Of a stretch of DNA of 64,000 bases, positions 11,414-21,865 are shown one piece after another (the stretch's first letter is position 1; each line of letters begins with the position of its first letter). Made by a program: the position numbers and the translations under genes. The notes beneath the pieces are model-generated. The model worked only from the letters and a program-made list of their open reading frames with translations. It ran no database searches and was not told the origin of the DNA. Origin of the DNA: Perkinsus olseni. Its lineage: Eukaryota; Perkinsozoa; Perkinsida; Perkinsidae. The DNA is taken from contig JABANP010000027.1 of assembly GCA_013115135.1 (NCBI GenBank), forward strand, positions 1 to 64,000. The letters run 5' to 3'.

Positions 11414-11638
11414 CTAGTAGTACGACTCGCAGTAGCGGTCGTAGGGGTTACAAAAATGGTCCTGGCTGATGTCTTTACAGTCAGCGTCAACATTACACTT
11501 GTGGACACACTCTCCTCCGAGACATGCGGGCACGTTACCGGGGCAATCCGCGTGGCCCCAGCAGTAGTGGACGTCACCGTATGATCTCACCACGAATAGC
11601 ACAAAGATAGACATTATGAGCTTCATGAATGACGGCAT
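11414..11638 (-). CDS. small secreted eight-cysteine protein, copy 1
   Basis: 74 codons. A hydrophobic leader (MKLIMSIFVLFVV; an upstream ATG adds MPSF) is followed by a mature part of about 50 residues with eight cysteines spaced C-X5-C-X6-C-X4-C-X3-C-X5-C-X8-C-X6-C, plus a DCPG..P.C..G.C core. The spacing implies four disulfides and resembles short EB-module or WAP-like extracellular domains, but no named family can be claimed. The protein is identical to copy 2 at 17752. It is probably secreted; the target is unknown. The clustered family and signal sequence suggest an environment-, host- or cell-surface-facing role, which is inference only. Confidence 0.8.
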   Translation of the reverse strand: MPSFMKLIMSIFVLFVVRSYGDVHYCWGHADCPGNVPACLGGECVHKCNVDADCKDISQDHFCNPYDRYCESYY

Positions 11639-13550
11639 TTGAAGAGCTGCTTAGTGGGCTAACTGCGGTAGTATTGATGAGGCGAGTGCCAATAGTAGTC
11701 TAAGACAACTAAAAACCGAAGGCTCTCCCAACACCGGTGGTCAGTATCGTTCCAAAGTGTTCGGCAATTATCCTGAAGCCCCTCGGATCGCAATTTGAGT
11801 CCGACTAATCAATTCTACTCATGGCACTGGTTCAGGGCCACACGTTAACGTGAGAACAACGCTGTAATGACTCATTACTAATGAGCAAAGTAGCTCTGGG
11901 GCGATTGTCGATCCCCTGATCGAGGGCACGCGTGTTACCTCCTGCGCACGCGGTGACGGGCCACTTGTCCCCCTTTTTTCTCCGGGAGTGTAGGTGGGGA
12001 GATAGTTTCGGAAAAGAAGTGCGGTACTCGAAATCTTAACGGCGTTCCTTGAGCAAAGGTGGGCAGTGGCTTCGAATCTTTCGAGTCAAAGTCTTCCGGA
12101 TGATTATGACTATACGCCTTCTTGCCTAGGCGTTGGTCTATAACGACATCTGCCCACCGGCGAGACATTAAGTTCGCCGGTGTCATGACTCTGAGGAGCA
12201 CGGGGAGAGCAAACCCCACTCCCCAGGAAGATCTGTCCTGTGAGCAAATATACTCATACTCGTGATGTGTCTGGGCTTGCCGTGACTTACTATTGACATG
12301 CCGTTGGGGTCGAAATCAATCAAGTTTGGCGGGATAGTGAACACTCTATCATCAGGACTTTCGGTGCCACGATAGGTAGCAGGTGAAAAAATCACTAATG
12401 GTTCGAAAGAACATAGAAAATGATATAGAATTACATGTAGTATGCCCAGTGAGATGTTCCTTCGGGGCTCTGTGCATTCTCTTTAGTCGGCCATCCGGCA
12501 GAGACGAGATCTTAGCGGGTGATTTAACTTTTGCAACTCGTGGTGGTGCAACAGTTGCGCATGTATGTCTGAGCTCGGGAGCGTATTGCAAAGTAGTGCA
12601 ACATATCACGACGAACGCAGCCAGGCAGCGGGGGGCCGAACAGTTGCAGTGTTGCACTTCCCACATGTGAAAACGCAACGTCAAGCTTCTAGGGGCATGA
12701 GCACTCAAAACGCGCGCACGTTTGCAACACGCATGCATTTTGGCTACGCGCGTGCACTTTGGCAACGCGCGACAAAGTCAAGCGTTTGATTACGAAACAG
12801 TCGGCGAATGTGAAGCGCCGCTATCCACGCGAGTTCAACTCTGGCTAGCACTAGTTTATTGGCTCAGTCAAGGACTCATTCTCAGTCAGTCACATTGTCA
12901 GTCACTGTCCCCTCGATACCGACTTGCAAGCACGATCGTCTCATAAATCGACGCTCAGATTGGGATCCGCAGACGTTGGCAGGTCCCGAGTTGAGTTCCC
13001 CAACCGACTACTGGCGTACGATTACGACGGGATCATTAGGATATGAAGGGATCATCGCGACCATCTCAGCTGTCGGCATATGGCCCTCCTTTGTCTCATT
13101 CTTCCCACTTTTTGGCAAGCTTTTAATCGGCGGAAATTCAGAGTACTTTCTTTCCACTTCAGTCACCCTGATGGACTACGGCATGATACATTTCCCAATA
13201 GTGTGAACCACACACCACCAGAACTCCGCACCGGAAGGGCTCGGGTATCGGGTGTCGAGGGTTGCGTGCAGTCTCGTGGCCGAGTTGGAAGGTACTCACG
13301 TTCTGCTGGGGGCAACGCAATTCGCATTGCCCTAGCTACCTTGGCCAGTCAGCTACATCTATCCGTCCCATCCTCTACGTCACTGGGAATTTCACAGAAT
13401 GCGAGATTTGGGTATGACAAAATCGTTTTCTGAGCGAATATTTTACGGCGCGTAGCTATTCGTGGCGCGTGAAAGTTCTCCCCGACTTCATGATCCGCCC
13501 TGCCCAAGGATCGAGCTCAGATTGAAACTGTCCTTAATAACGAGCAAGAA
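11639..13550. other. non-coding remainder of duplication A and junction
   Basis: Frames longer than 90 codons here (for example 11935-12219 minus and 12859-13206 plus) recur in copy B only because the DNA is nearly identical. They start without clear initiation context and match no family I recognise. The minus-strand stretch 11935-12395 looks mildly protein-like and could be a transposon fragment. Confidence 0.35.
11864..11885. repeat. 22-bp palindromic scar, T=GTAATGAG
   Basis: Arrangement: T minus last base, reverse complement of T, T minus first base. The near-identical copy B has the plain 8-mer at 18202-18209, so this is a 14-bp insertion postdating the duplication. Confidence 0.9.
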
Positions 13551-13620
13551 ATGACCCAAGGATCGAACTCGGGGTCTTGTGGATGTGGACTGAGCGCTTT
13601 ACCGCTAGGCCGTTCGACCG
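13551..13620 (-). repeat. tRNA-like element (intergenic)
   Basis: The reverse strand has CGGCCTAGCGGTAAAGCGC (A-box-like) and GAGTTCGATCC (B-box-like) 37 nt apart, with a T-stem CCGAG/CTTGG around a 7-nt loop. Overall length is about 70 nt. The acceptor ends do not pair convincingly. A second partial B-box-like copy sits at about 13503. Best read as a tRNA-derived element. Confidence 0.5.
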
Positions 13621-13659
13621 AATTTCAGCGGCGACGCCTGTCAGGGGGCTAGGTGCTCG

Positions 13660-14160
13660 TGGGCTAGCAGACGCTGCGCATGAAACGTTTCCGGAATCCA
13701 TTCTAAGAATGCGTTCTGAGAATGCGATCCGTTGAACACGTTTCGGAATCGATTCTGGAACGCATTCCGAGATATTTGAGAACGGAATCCTCTGAACACG
13801 ATTCGAGAATCAATTCTGAGGTTCGATCCTAAGAATACTTTCTGGAATTGATTCCGGCTGATTTTTCTGAACACCCCGACAGGTTCGAGGCCGGTGGCGA
13901 AGCCGCCGGCGAATTTTTCACGTGCCATCGCGAAGCGGCCTCGCGATGGCATGTGAAAAAAATCGGTGGATGAAAAAACACCTGGGCGAAAAAATACTGG
14001 ATGAAATAGAACTGGGTGAAATGAGAATTTGCATTTCTGGGCGCTCTTTGATGGATGAAATGAGCCGGATGAAATTGCACTGGATGGAATGGCCGGGGAC
14101 GAGATAAGAGTGGATAAGTTGAGTGATGGATGAAATTATACCGGATGAGATGAGTAACAT
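13660..14160. repeat. degenerate short tandem repeats with 20-bp hairpin
   Basis: At 13680-13860, variants of GGAATCGATTCTGGAA and a recurring TGAACACG spaced about 60-75 bp form a degenerate array. An inverted repeat (13914-13933 with 13941-13960, one mismatch, 7-nt loop) follows. Then 13960-14155 is a degenerate array of about 15-mers like CTGGATGAAATAGAA. No coding potential is claimed. Confidence 0.6.
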
Positions 14161-14733
14161 CGGACCCCGACGACTCCGCGCAGCTGCATATCCACCACTG
14201 TGCATAACTCAATTGATTCTTGAAGTCAAGAAAGAGTAAAAGAAGTTGCCTCTGGCAAAACAAAACTTGTCTGAAGACATCTCTTCCAGCCTACCAGCTC
14301 CTCATGTTACGTAGCTCCCCGTCACTGGACAGAACAGGGCAGAGCAATCTAGAAGGAGCCTGTCACTTCTGTCGCGAGAACGCTATACGCAATCGACCAA
14401 CGGGCCGTTTAGCACATATCATCTGGTACAACAAAAGGCAGAATCGGCTCAGCAGCGGCATAAGGATCTATTGTGACTCATCGCATCACCGATCTACATA
14501 TGCTTACGATCGTAACGACTTGCGGACCAACATCTGGGTAAAAAAGCTACAGACTTCGCAGTGACATATTTGGTATTCTACAAGGTATAGAAGACAACGG
14601 CTGCATCATCACGGGGCTCACAGACAATGAAAGGAATACCTCAGAACTTCTGAGGCAGAAGTGATCCACCGTTTAGGCTGACGTACCATGACACTATCAT
14701 GATGATAGAAGGCGCACCTTCGGGAGGTCTGAA

Positions 14734-14952
14734 GAATACTCGCGTAGTGGTCTTCCCTGTTGCAATGATAGGTCGGACCCATAGCCTCACAGTCAGCGTC
14801 ACTAGCACACGTGCGTGTGCATTGACCTTCGAGGTATTTCGGAAACTGCTTGGGGCAGTTCTTGTCGCTGTTGCAGTAGATGGGACGCCCGAATAGCATC
14901 ACCAATGTTAGCATAAAGATAGCGATGTCATCGCTGCGATGACGAGATTCAT
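14734..14952 (-). pseudogene. secreted eight-cysteine protein, broken copy
   Basis: Clearly homologous to the copies at 23594 and 20633 (PIYCNSDKNCPK, ASDADCEAMGPTY), but broken twice. In the leader, a 14-bp insertion at 14921-14942 shifts the frame right after the start ATG at 14952. At the 3' end, the codon run for the last cysteine and stop is altered, so the frame runs on. One core cysteine is also replaced (FPKYLEGQC, where P.C is usual). Confidence 0.75.
14921..14942. repeat. 22-bp palindromic scar, T=AGCGATGA, inside a gene
   Basis: Same arrangement as at 11864. The paralog at 32.65 kb keeps the uninterrupted 8-mer in the same leader codons, so this 14-bp insertion is what frameshifts the gene. 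Confidence 0.9.
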
Positions 14953-15039
14953 GAAGCACAGAGTTCTTGCTTCGTTACTTGACGGATCGGGGTCGGTGGT
15001 TACAACTAAGCGGGCTCGAGGCCGCAAGGGTGGTTGATT

Positions 15040-15115
15040 CAAGACAAGTGATGAAAACAGAGGGAATTACGGCAGGGCATGCAATTCATCTCGGCGCAGT
15101 GCGGCTATTAGAAAA
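15040..15115 (-). promoter_or_regulatory. conserved block upstream of secreted-protein gene
   Basis: About 90-160 bp upstream of the start. Shares AAAACAGAGGGAATT and GGCATGCA words, and the AATCTCGAGTCG phrase, with the same position in the copies at 20.87, 23.90 and 32.70 kb. Conservation could reflect promoter function or simply the shared duplication. Confidence 0.35.
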
Positions 15116-16119
15116 TCTCGAGTCGAAAGAGGGCGCGAAAAATAGTCAGCATAGATGCACTATATCTCAGTACAGTGCGGTTATTTGAGACGGGGCTCAG
15201 ATAAAGGTGAAATTGGACTGGATGGGAGCTACGCAATAATGTGATCTATAGCTTACTAAGCTAAGCTAAGTGTAGCACGTACACTCCTGCACGCGAGTGT
15301 AAGGCACATGATGAGGTCAGATGGTTATCTGAGACTAATAATACGCAGTAACAAAAGCTAACAGCTGAGTAGTGCTGAACCAGGCTGTAGCTGTTACATG
15401 GCGTACACTATCTTGTCACTATAGTTCATAGCCTCGAGGGAGGAAAGCGATGATGTGATCTGTAGCGTAGGGCAGCACGTATACTCATGCACGCGAGTGA
15501 GTGGCGCAGAGTGATACTAGATGTTGATGTTCGGAACAGGGGAGGCCGGGGATGTTGTGGCCACCAGAGTGCAGACATGATCTCGGCATCAACCGAAAAT
15601 CCTCTGCGATCATCCTGAGTCCAAGGATCGGTTGCTGGATTCGGGAGCTCTGCTGGATAGACTCTCGCCCCAGCCGTACGGAAATCGATCACGGCACAGG
15701 GAGACACTGGTTCTCGGCGATGGCGTCCGCCCTGCAGGGCCCGCAGAGAGAGGGCGCAAGTGCATGCAATAAGCATATGCCGAAACCAAGCAGAATCGAC
15801 CCTGCTCCTGCTGACGATCCATCCCGGACTAGTTCATTGCGCCGCGCCTGGACAGGCATGGAGGCTCTCGCGGAGACATTGTCTCCCTTACGGGACGCGA
15901 GTACGCGGATTGAGGGAGTAGTTCACGATGGGATGGGTTCGAAAGTCGCTCACGTACGAAACGTTGTCTCGACTGAGTCGACTGAGCCGAGTCGAGTCGA
16001 CTCGGATCTGTGGTCTGCTCCTTGATCCCGACAAGGCTGGTCTTTACTGGCCGTACTTGTCGAAGGAGACGGTTTACGCCGTGCGGTGGTGGCTCAAGCG
16101 TAGTTCTGGAGTTTGATTA

Positions 16120-16236
16120 GAAGTGTTGATGAAGAAGAGTTCTGTGAGGGAAGGGCTCTCTAATTCGAGGCAATACGCAGTCGATATGGCAATCATCGGC
16201 AGTTATATACGACGCATATCGTATCTTGACAAGTAA
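16120..16236 (+). pseudogene. 3' tail fragment of coiled-coil gene family
   Basis: Reads ...MKKSSVREGLSNSRQYAVDM... ending in IRRISYLDK and a stop. It is a diverged copy of the last exon of the 6.3-9.8 kb gene (SNSKEHTVDVACIGSKKRRISCLD). The upstream coiled-coil exons are missing. Confidence 0.6.
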
Positions 16237-17723
16237 CTTCAACATGTTGTGGGCGATGCCACAACGTTCGAGGAGCATATTGATTCCGAGTAGGTTTCGA
16301 GAGTCATGCGGTGATCATCGTCATCATGTCTCCCTTCCTTCTGGGAGACAGGAAGGAGGGCGTATCGGAAATCTTTGTCGATCGGTCGTTGAGTGAACCA
16401 GAAGGAAACGTGTGAAGTCCTGGTCGGACTGGTACTGGTAGTCTGGTACTTCGCTCGTGATTCTAAGACGTGGGAGGCTCTGACTGCGCACGAGCGGTTC
16501 AGGACCTGCGCGTGAGTAGTTTCAGGCCAATTCGAGAGGCGGAGTCCGCCTGACGGATCTCGAAGGAAGGTCGCGATATGGACGCGTAGAAACACATAAT
16601 GCAGACAGACCGCAGAGAATCGGCTGCCCACGCTAGGACACAAAAGTGTCCCAAACTAGGAAGGAGTGCAAAGCACGATAAATAATTAACGACAAACTGC
16701 AAAATTTTACCCATCCCGACCCTCCCGGAAGGGCTGAGATTTTGCTGCAAAAGCTTGCGATGTCCCAGCCGTCTTGATCCCAGCGCGGCTAATGAGAGTT
16801 TAGTCTAAGACTGCGACTTCATTTCAGCCACGCACGGGTTCCAGGTTTACCATTCCTCTGTGAAGGGTTCCTCCCTTTAAACCGTCGTCTGTCTAACCGT
16901 TCCTTTCTGTCCACAACACCAGTGGTTGTGTTTTGAAAATTTTGGGGAACGTTTAACGGCTGGAATCTAACAATCGAGTTAACACCACACTGGACATAAT
17001 AGCATCAAGAGAACCATCAAGCATCAAGAGAATGCCTTGAAAAGCTTCATCCAACTCAATCGATGTAGTCGAGCACCCCGTGTCGAGAACCCTTCCCTTA
17101 ATGGTTGGTTTCTCGCTTCGAGGTTAGGCATTAGATATATCCTGATAGCATCATTCGCTCACCCAGCAACATTCAGCCGTGCCCTTAGCTAGTCACTAGG
17201 GGATTCACAGGATGCTACTGCTGGCTGCAGATCCCCTACTATGAGTAACTCGACTCATTCTAGGTGTCTGAAAATGAGCTGAAAAGTTCGCCACTTGTTT
17301 GGGAGAGCTTTCATGAAGACACCCCTCTCAGCTTCTTTCAACTTCTCAACTGATATAAACCCTTTATTGAAAAACCCTTCCGAGTCGGGAGGTCCGACGC
17401 AGGGTAGTGTCTGAGACACTATTGAGTTGAAATGAACATTACAAAGTTACAGGGCCACTGCTGCTGGTGCCACTGGTAAAAGCCCAGAGGCAAAACTGTA
17501 CTTGATTACAGAATACTTATGTAAAGCCAGATGAACTTGGCGATCGATACATAGCCACACGGAGTTACACTGTACAGTGCTCTAGGCAGAAACCTCACAG
17601 CAATGAGGGCAATAGCACCACAGCAGCCGCTGACCGGCAGCTGTGATTGCAAAAGTTGCCGACTTCGCAACTGACACACCACTGAGTGGCGACCACTCTG
17701 AAACCACATCGCAGAACAAATAG

Positions 17724-19604
17724 ACTCAGGAGCCGCAAGGAGGTGTTACAACTAGTAGTACGACTCGCAGTAGCGGTCGTAGGGGTTACAAAAATGGTCC
17801 TGGCTGATGTCTTTACAGTCAGCGTCAACATTACACTTGTGGACACACTCTCCTCCGAGACATGCGGGCACGTTACCGGGGCAATCCGCGTGGCCCCAGC
17901 AGTAGTGGACGTCACCGTATGATCTCACCACGAATAGCACAAAGATAGACATTATGAGCTTCATGAATGACGGCATTTGAAGAGCTGCTTAGTGGGCTAA
18001 CTGCGGTAGTATTGATGAGGCGAGTGCCAATAGTAGTCTAAGACAACTAGAAACCGAAGGCTCTCCCAATACCGGTGGTCAGTATCGTTCCAAAGTGTTC
18101 GGCAATTATCCTGAAGCCCCTCGGATCGCAATTTGAGTCCGACTAATCAATTCTACTTATGGCACTGGTTCAGGGCCACACGTTAACGTGAGAACAACGC
18201 TGTAATGAGCAAAGTAGCTCTGGGGCGATTATCGATCCCCTGATCGAGGGCACGCGTGTTACCTCCTGCGCACGCGGTGACGGGCCACTTGTCCCCCTTT
18301 TTTCTCCGGGAGTGTAGATGGGAAGATAGTTTCGGAAAAGAAGTGCGGTACTCGAAATCTTAACGGCGTTCCTTGAGCAAAGGTGGGCAGTGGCTTCGAA
18401 TCTTTCGAGTCAAAGTCTTCCGGATGATTATGACTATACGCCTTCTTGCCTAGGCGTTGGTCTAGAACGACATCTGCCCACCGGCGAGACATTAAGTTCG
18501 CCGGTGTCATGACTCTGAGGAGCACGGGGAGAGCAAACCCCACTCCCCAGGAAGATCTGTCCTGTGAGCAAATATACTCATACTCGTGATGTGTCTGGGC
18601 TAGCCGTGACTTACTATTGACATGCCGTTGGGGTCGAAATCAATCAAGTTAGGCGGGATAGTGAACACTCTATCATCAGGACTTTCGGTGCCACGATAGG
18701 TAGCAGGTGAAAAAATCACTAATGGTTCGAAAGAACATAGAAAATGATATAGAATTACATGTAGTATGCCCAGTGAGATGTTCCTTCGGGGCTCTGTGCA
18801 TTCTCTTTAGTCGGCCATCCGGCAGAGACGAGATCTTAGCGGGTGATTTAACTTTCGCAACTCGTGGTTGTGCAACAGTTGCGCATGTATGTCTGAGCTA
18901 GTGCAACATATGACGACGAACGCAGCCATGCAGCGGGGGGCCGAACAGTTGCAGTGTTGCACTTCCCACATGTGAAAACGCAACGTCAAGCTTCTAGGGG
19001 CATGAGCACTCAAAACGCGCGCACGTTTGCAACACGCATGCATTTTGGCTACGCGCGTGCACTTTGGAAACGCGCGACAAAGTCAAGCGTTTGATTACGA
19101 AACAGTCGGCGAATGTGAGGCGCCGCTATACACGCGAGTTCAACTCTGGCTAGCACTAGTTTATTGGCTCAGTCAAGGACTCATTCTCAGTCAGTCACAT
19201 TGTCAGTCACTGTCCCCTCGATACCGACTTGCAAGCACGATCGTCTCATAAATCGACGCTCAGATTGGGATCCGCAGACGTTGGCAGGTCCCGAGTTGAG
19301 TTCCCCAACCGACTACTGGCGTACGATTACGACGGGATCATTAGGATATGAAGGGATCATCGCGACCATCTCAGCTGTCGGCATATGGCCCTCCTTTGTC
19401 TCATTCTTCCCACTTTTTGGCAAGCTTTCAATCGGCGGAAATTCAGAGTACTTTCTTTCCACTTCAGTCACCCTGATGGACTACGGCATGATACATTTTC
19501 CAATAGTGTGAACCACACACCACCAGAACTCCGCACCGGAAGGGCTCGGGTATCGGGTGTCGAGAGTTGCGTGCAGTCTCGTGGCCGAGTTGGAAGGTAC
19601 TCAC
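17724..19604. repeat. recent segmental duplication, copy B
   Basis: Partner of 11396-13299. It lacks the 14-bp scar at the equivalent of 11871 (empty site at 18202-18209) and has a roughly 19-bp deletion near 18898. It is followed by coiled-coil-like sequence (GTTGGAAGGTACTCAC), after which the copies diverge. Confidence 0.85.
17752..17976 (-). CDS. small secreted eight-cysteine protein, copy 2
   Basis: 74 codons, amino-acid identical to the gene at 11414 because it lies in the recent duplication. Same leader and same spacing C-X5-C-X6-C-X4-C-X3-C-X5-C-X8-C-X6-C. The identity means either a very recent duplication, gene conversion or selection; the flanks are also about 98-99% alike by eye, so recency is sufficient. 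Confidence 0.8.
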   Translation of the reverse strand: MPSFMKLIMSIFVLFVVRSYGDVHYCWGHADCPGNVPACLGGECVHKCNVDADCKDISQDHFCNPYDRYCESYY

Positions 19605-19739
19605 TCTATCAGGGAGTTGCATGAGGAGGTTTGAAGTTACTGCCACTCTCGTGGGCCGATCCAGCGATGTAAACTCGTATAGTTAGCCACGATACCGAAA
19701 TTTGATCGATTCTTCGGAGTCGTCGAGAAGGCAAGTGCT

Positions 19740-19892
19740 GCGAGAGGAGATGAGATACTTCACCGTGCCGAGGAATTGGAGATGTTGATGAAGAAGAGTT
19801 TCTTGAGGAAGGGTGTGTCTAATTCGAATGAATACAAGGTCGATATGGCATGCATCGGCAGTAAAAAACGACGCATATCGCCTCTTGAGTAG
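19740..19892 (+). pseudogene. 3' tail fragment of coiled-coil gene family
   Basis: Reads DEILHRAEELEMLMKKS...SNSNEYKVDMACIGSKKRRISPLE and a stop: a diverged last-exon copy. Just upstream, GAAGGCAAGTGCTG resembles exon 7 of the parent gene, so this may be a shuffled or truncated paralog. Confidence 0.6.
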
Positions 19893-19974
19893 CACTTTCA
19901 GATTGCACTATGTTGTGTTGCAACTCATGGCGGCGGCGGGAGGACATCTCGCTGCGAAAATCTCTCTTAGAGGA

Positions 19975-20057
19975 AAGGGCTCTCTAATTCCAAAGAGCAC
20001 ACAGTCGATGTGGCATGCATCGTCAGTAAAAAACGACGCATATCGTGTCTTGACTAG
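19975..20057 (+). pseudogene. second adjacent coiled-coil 3' tail fragment
   Basis: Another last-exon remnant only about 100 bp after the previous one (KEHTVDVACIVSKKRRISCLD-type reading in one frame, then TAG at 20055). It marks the start of the block that recurs at 31.7 kb. Confidence 0.55.
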
Positions 20058-20114
20058 CGCTTCCTAGTCGAACTGTATTGTGTTACGAGTTAGAGGCAAC
20101 GACCCTTGGTAGCG

Positions 20115-20136
20115 GTGGTAGCCTACCACTGGTAGG
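20115..20136. repeat. 22-bp palindromic scar, T=GTGGTAGG
   Basis: Exact scar arrangement. The copy near 31.83 kb has a single near-match word GTGCTAGG at the same place. Confidence 0.85.
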
Positions 20137-20632
20137 TCGAGCAATGGGAAGGATGATACTCAAACGTGGGGAATATCAACTCCAGACGGAAGATCTACGA
20201 GTTGAATAGTGAAACCACCAAGAGAGGAATCGTGTATATACGATGTTGCGTGTTCCCTTAGTGAGTTTGGTGTTTCGGGCGCGCTTTCCGCCACTGTGAA
20301 TAACTTAATTGATTCTTGAACTCAAGAAAAGAATAGAAAAAGTAGCCAGTAGCTGAAGAGAGCTTGCCCGAAGACATCTCTTGCAACGGCTGAAATTTAA
20401 CCGGCCACCTCGTAAGGACTCTCGACAAAGAAGCTTTTCTTCTCCGTCGGAAGGTCCGACAGACGTTAGTGTGTGAGAAAAGTAGACCATGAAAAGAATT
20501 CCTCAGAAATGGTATACCGTCCAGGTTGGCCATGGTACGTGATACACCAGGATCTGCATGAAGGGTGATGACCGAAAAGAGTCTCGAGAACCGTATGGAG
20601 GCCTAGGGCCCCTAGTAGTGGAGGCCTCAAGG

Positions 20633-20842
20633 CTACTCGCAGAACCTTTGAAGTCGGTGACATTGATAGGTCTTACCCAGATCATGACATTCAGCGTCAG
20701 TCTTGCAGCTGTGCGTACACTGACCAGCGATACATAGGGGCATTCCCTTGGGGCAGTTCTTCTGTGTGCGGCAGTAGACGGGGTGAAGGAGAAGGCTCTC
20801 GCTGACCGAGATTAGCATAAAGATAGCAATGATGAGCTTCAT
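20633..20842 (-). CDS. small secreted eight-cysteine protein, copy 4
   Basis: 69 codons. Leader MKLIIAIFMLISVSESLLL, then a mature part starting near HPVYC with the eight-cysteine pattern C-X5-C-X6-C-X4-C-X3-C-X5-C-X8-C-X6-C (core GMPLCIAGQCTHSC) and ending RFCE. The start ATG at 20842 is shared with all paralogs. Considerably diverged from copies 1 and 2 outside the cysteines, so the family is older than the recent duplication. Probably secreted; function unknown. Confidence 0.75.
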   Translation of the reverse strand: MKLIIAIFMLISVSESLLLHPVYCRTQKNCPKGMPLCIAGQCTHSCKTDAECHDLGKTYQCHRLQRFCE

Positions 20843-20871
20843 GAAGCACAGTGAGTGCGGTTAGTTCGAAA

Positions 20872-20912
20872 ACAACTGATAAAAACAGAGGGAATTGCGA
20901 TGAGGTATGCAT
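20872..20912 (-). promoter_or_regulatory. conserved block upstream of secreted-protein gene
   Basis: Contains AAAACAGAGGGAATTGCGA followed by GCATGC, about 40-70 bp upstream of the start at 20842, as in the copies at 23.90 and 32.70 kb. Confidence 0.4.
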
Positions 20913-21441
20913 GCAATGAGGCCCCTCAATGAAGAGAGTTCAGTGATGATGTGATCTCTAGCTGAGGCTGCCACGTATACTCATACACACGGGTGGAAGG
21001 CGCAGAATGATACGTGTTATCAGTCCGGGACAGGTGAAGCTGTGAGAATGGTCGTCACTATAGTGCAGACATTATAACAACATCAACCGAAAGCGCTCTT
21101 GGATTATCCTGAGAGTCGGTTGGTGGATTCGGGAGCTCAGGCTGGGTAAGGCAAGAAAGCTCCCGTGAAAGAAGTCTCGCGCCAGCCGTATAGAAATCGG
21201 TCATGGCGCAGGGAGACACTGGTTTTCGGCGACCGCGTCCGTTCTGCAGCGATACGGCGCAAGTGCATTTAATGAGCTTACGCTGAAACCAAGCAAAATC
21301 GAGCCTGCTCTGTCTGACAATCAATTGAAAAAGCTCGTTCCGTGTCGCGTGTTGATCCAGCAGGCGGCGCGTAAGGATCAGCGGGGCCCAACAAGTACGG
21401 AGGGTCGCGGAGACGGTGTCTCTCTTACGGGATACCAGTAC

Positions 21442-21463
21442 GCGAACGGCGTTCGCCGAACGC
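21442..21463. repeat. 22-bp palindromic scar, T=GCGAACGC
   Basis: Exact arrangement. The paralogous site near 33.35 kb reads ACGAACGC once, that is, an empty site differing by one base. Confidence 0.85.
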
Positions 21464-21661
21464 ACGCTGGTGCGAGTCTCTGCACTCCTTTCGGCCTTGT
21501 ATTGCGAGGCCCCAACTTGGTGTGATAGCACCATAACTTGTCTGTGTGTAAATCGACTCTGTTCAGCAAACTATCCTCGACGAGGGTGGCATTTATTGGC
21601 CGTAAGCCTGCCAAATGGGAAGGTCCGCGTCGTGCACTAATGGCTCGAGTGTAGCTCGAAT

Positions 21662-21865
21662 GTGGATGCGATGAAGGAACCATCTGAGAGACCGGACGTT
21701 CGATATTTTTCCAGCAACAAGAGCCCCCTGAGGCTTATTCTTCACACTCCCGGCAACCTTCTCGGCTCAAGTACTTACTTCTGTCACTTTTATTTATGTG
21801 TCTGTCTCCGGGATTGTGTTGCCATAGTTAGTATCATCGGCTATTGGGGCCTCTTGAAGAGGTAA
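21662..21865 (+). other. conserved 67-codon open frame (also at 34233)
   Basis: Reads ERPDVRYF...PLRLILHTPGNLLGS... with a hydrophobic C-terminal half. It recurs with few changes at 34233-34436. The first ATG/GTG context differs and upstream coding is not evident. Conservation may only reflect the shared duplication; no family recognised. Confidence 0.3.

Larger units (their letters stand above)
11396..13299. repeat. recent segmental duplication, copy A
   Basis: About 1.9 kb nearly identical to 17724-19604, in the same orientation, about 6.3 kb apart. It contains an intact eight-cysteine secreted-protein gene. The copies differ by scattered substitutions, a roughly 19-bp indel near 12580/18898, and a 14-bp insertion at 11871 in this copy only (see the scar at 11864). 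Similarity drops abruptly at both ends. The 3' end lies in sequence resembling a coiled-coil gene exon (GTCTCGTGGCCGAGTTGGAA). Confidence 0.85.
14960..17723. repeat. repeat-derived intergenic region
   Basis: Contains the block shared by the secreted-protein units (about 14960-15780, ending near GGGAGACACTGG at about 15700), a coiled-coil gene tail (16120-16236), and the older duplication partner of 9.8-11.4 kb (about 16240-17720). No intact gene seen. The plus frame at 15552-16025 is not supported by splice or homology. Confidence 0.45.

Noticed and set aside
11935..12395. Minus-strand frames conserved between both copies of the recent duplication
   Set aside because: Conservation is explained by near-identical DNA; no start context, domain or splice support, though a transposon fragment is not excluded.
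13551..13620. Functional tRNA gene
   Set aside because: A- and B-box words are present but acceptor and D stems do not pair; same for the intronic tRNA-like elements.
16070..16100. Spliced-leader-like word GTGGTGGCTCAAGCG (also near 29720)
   Set aside because: Only GGCTCAAG matches the dinoflagellate/perkinsid leader end; the rest of the leader and a downstream donor-Sm arrangement are missing.
15552..16116. Plus-strand frames as a gene
   Set aside because: No supported splice chain; overlaps the repeated segment flanking the secreted-protein units and a coiled-coil tail fragment.
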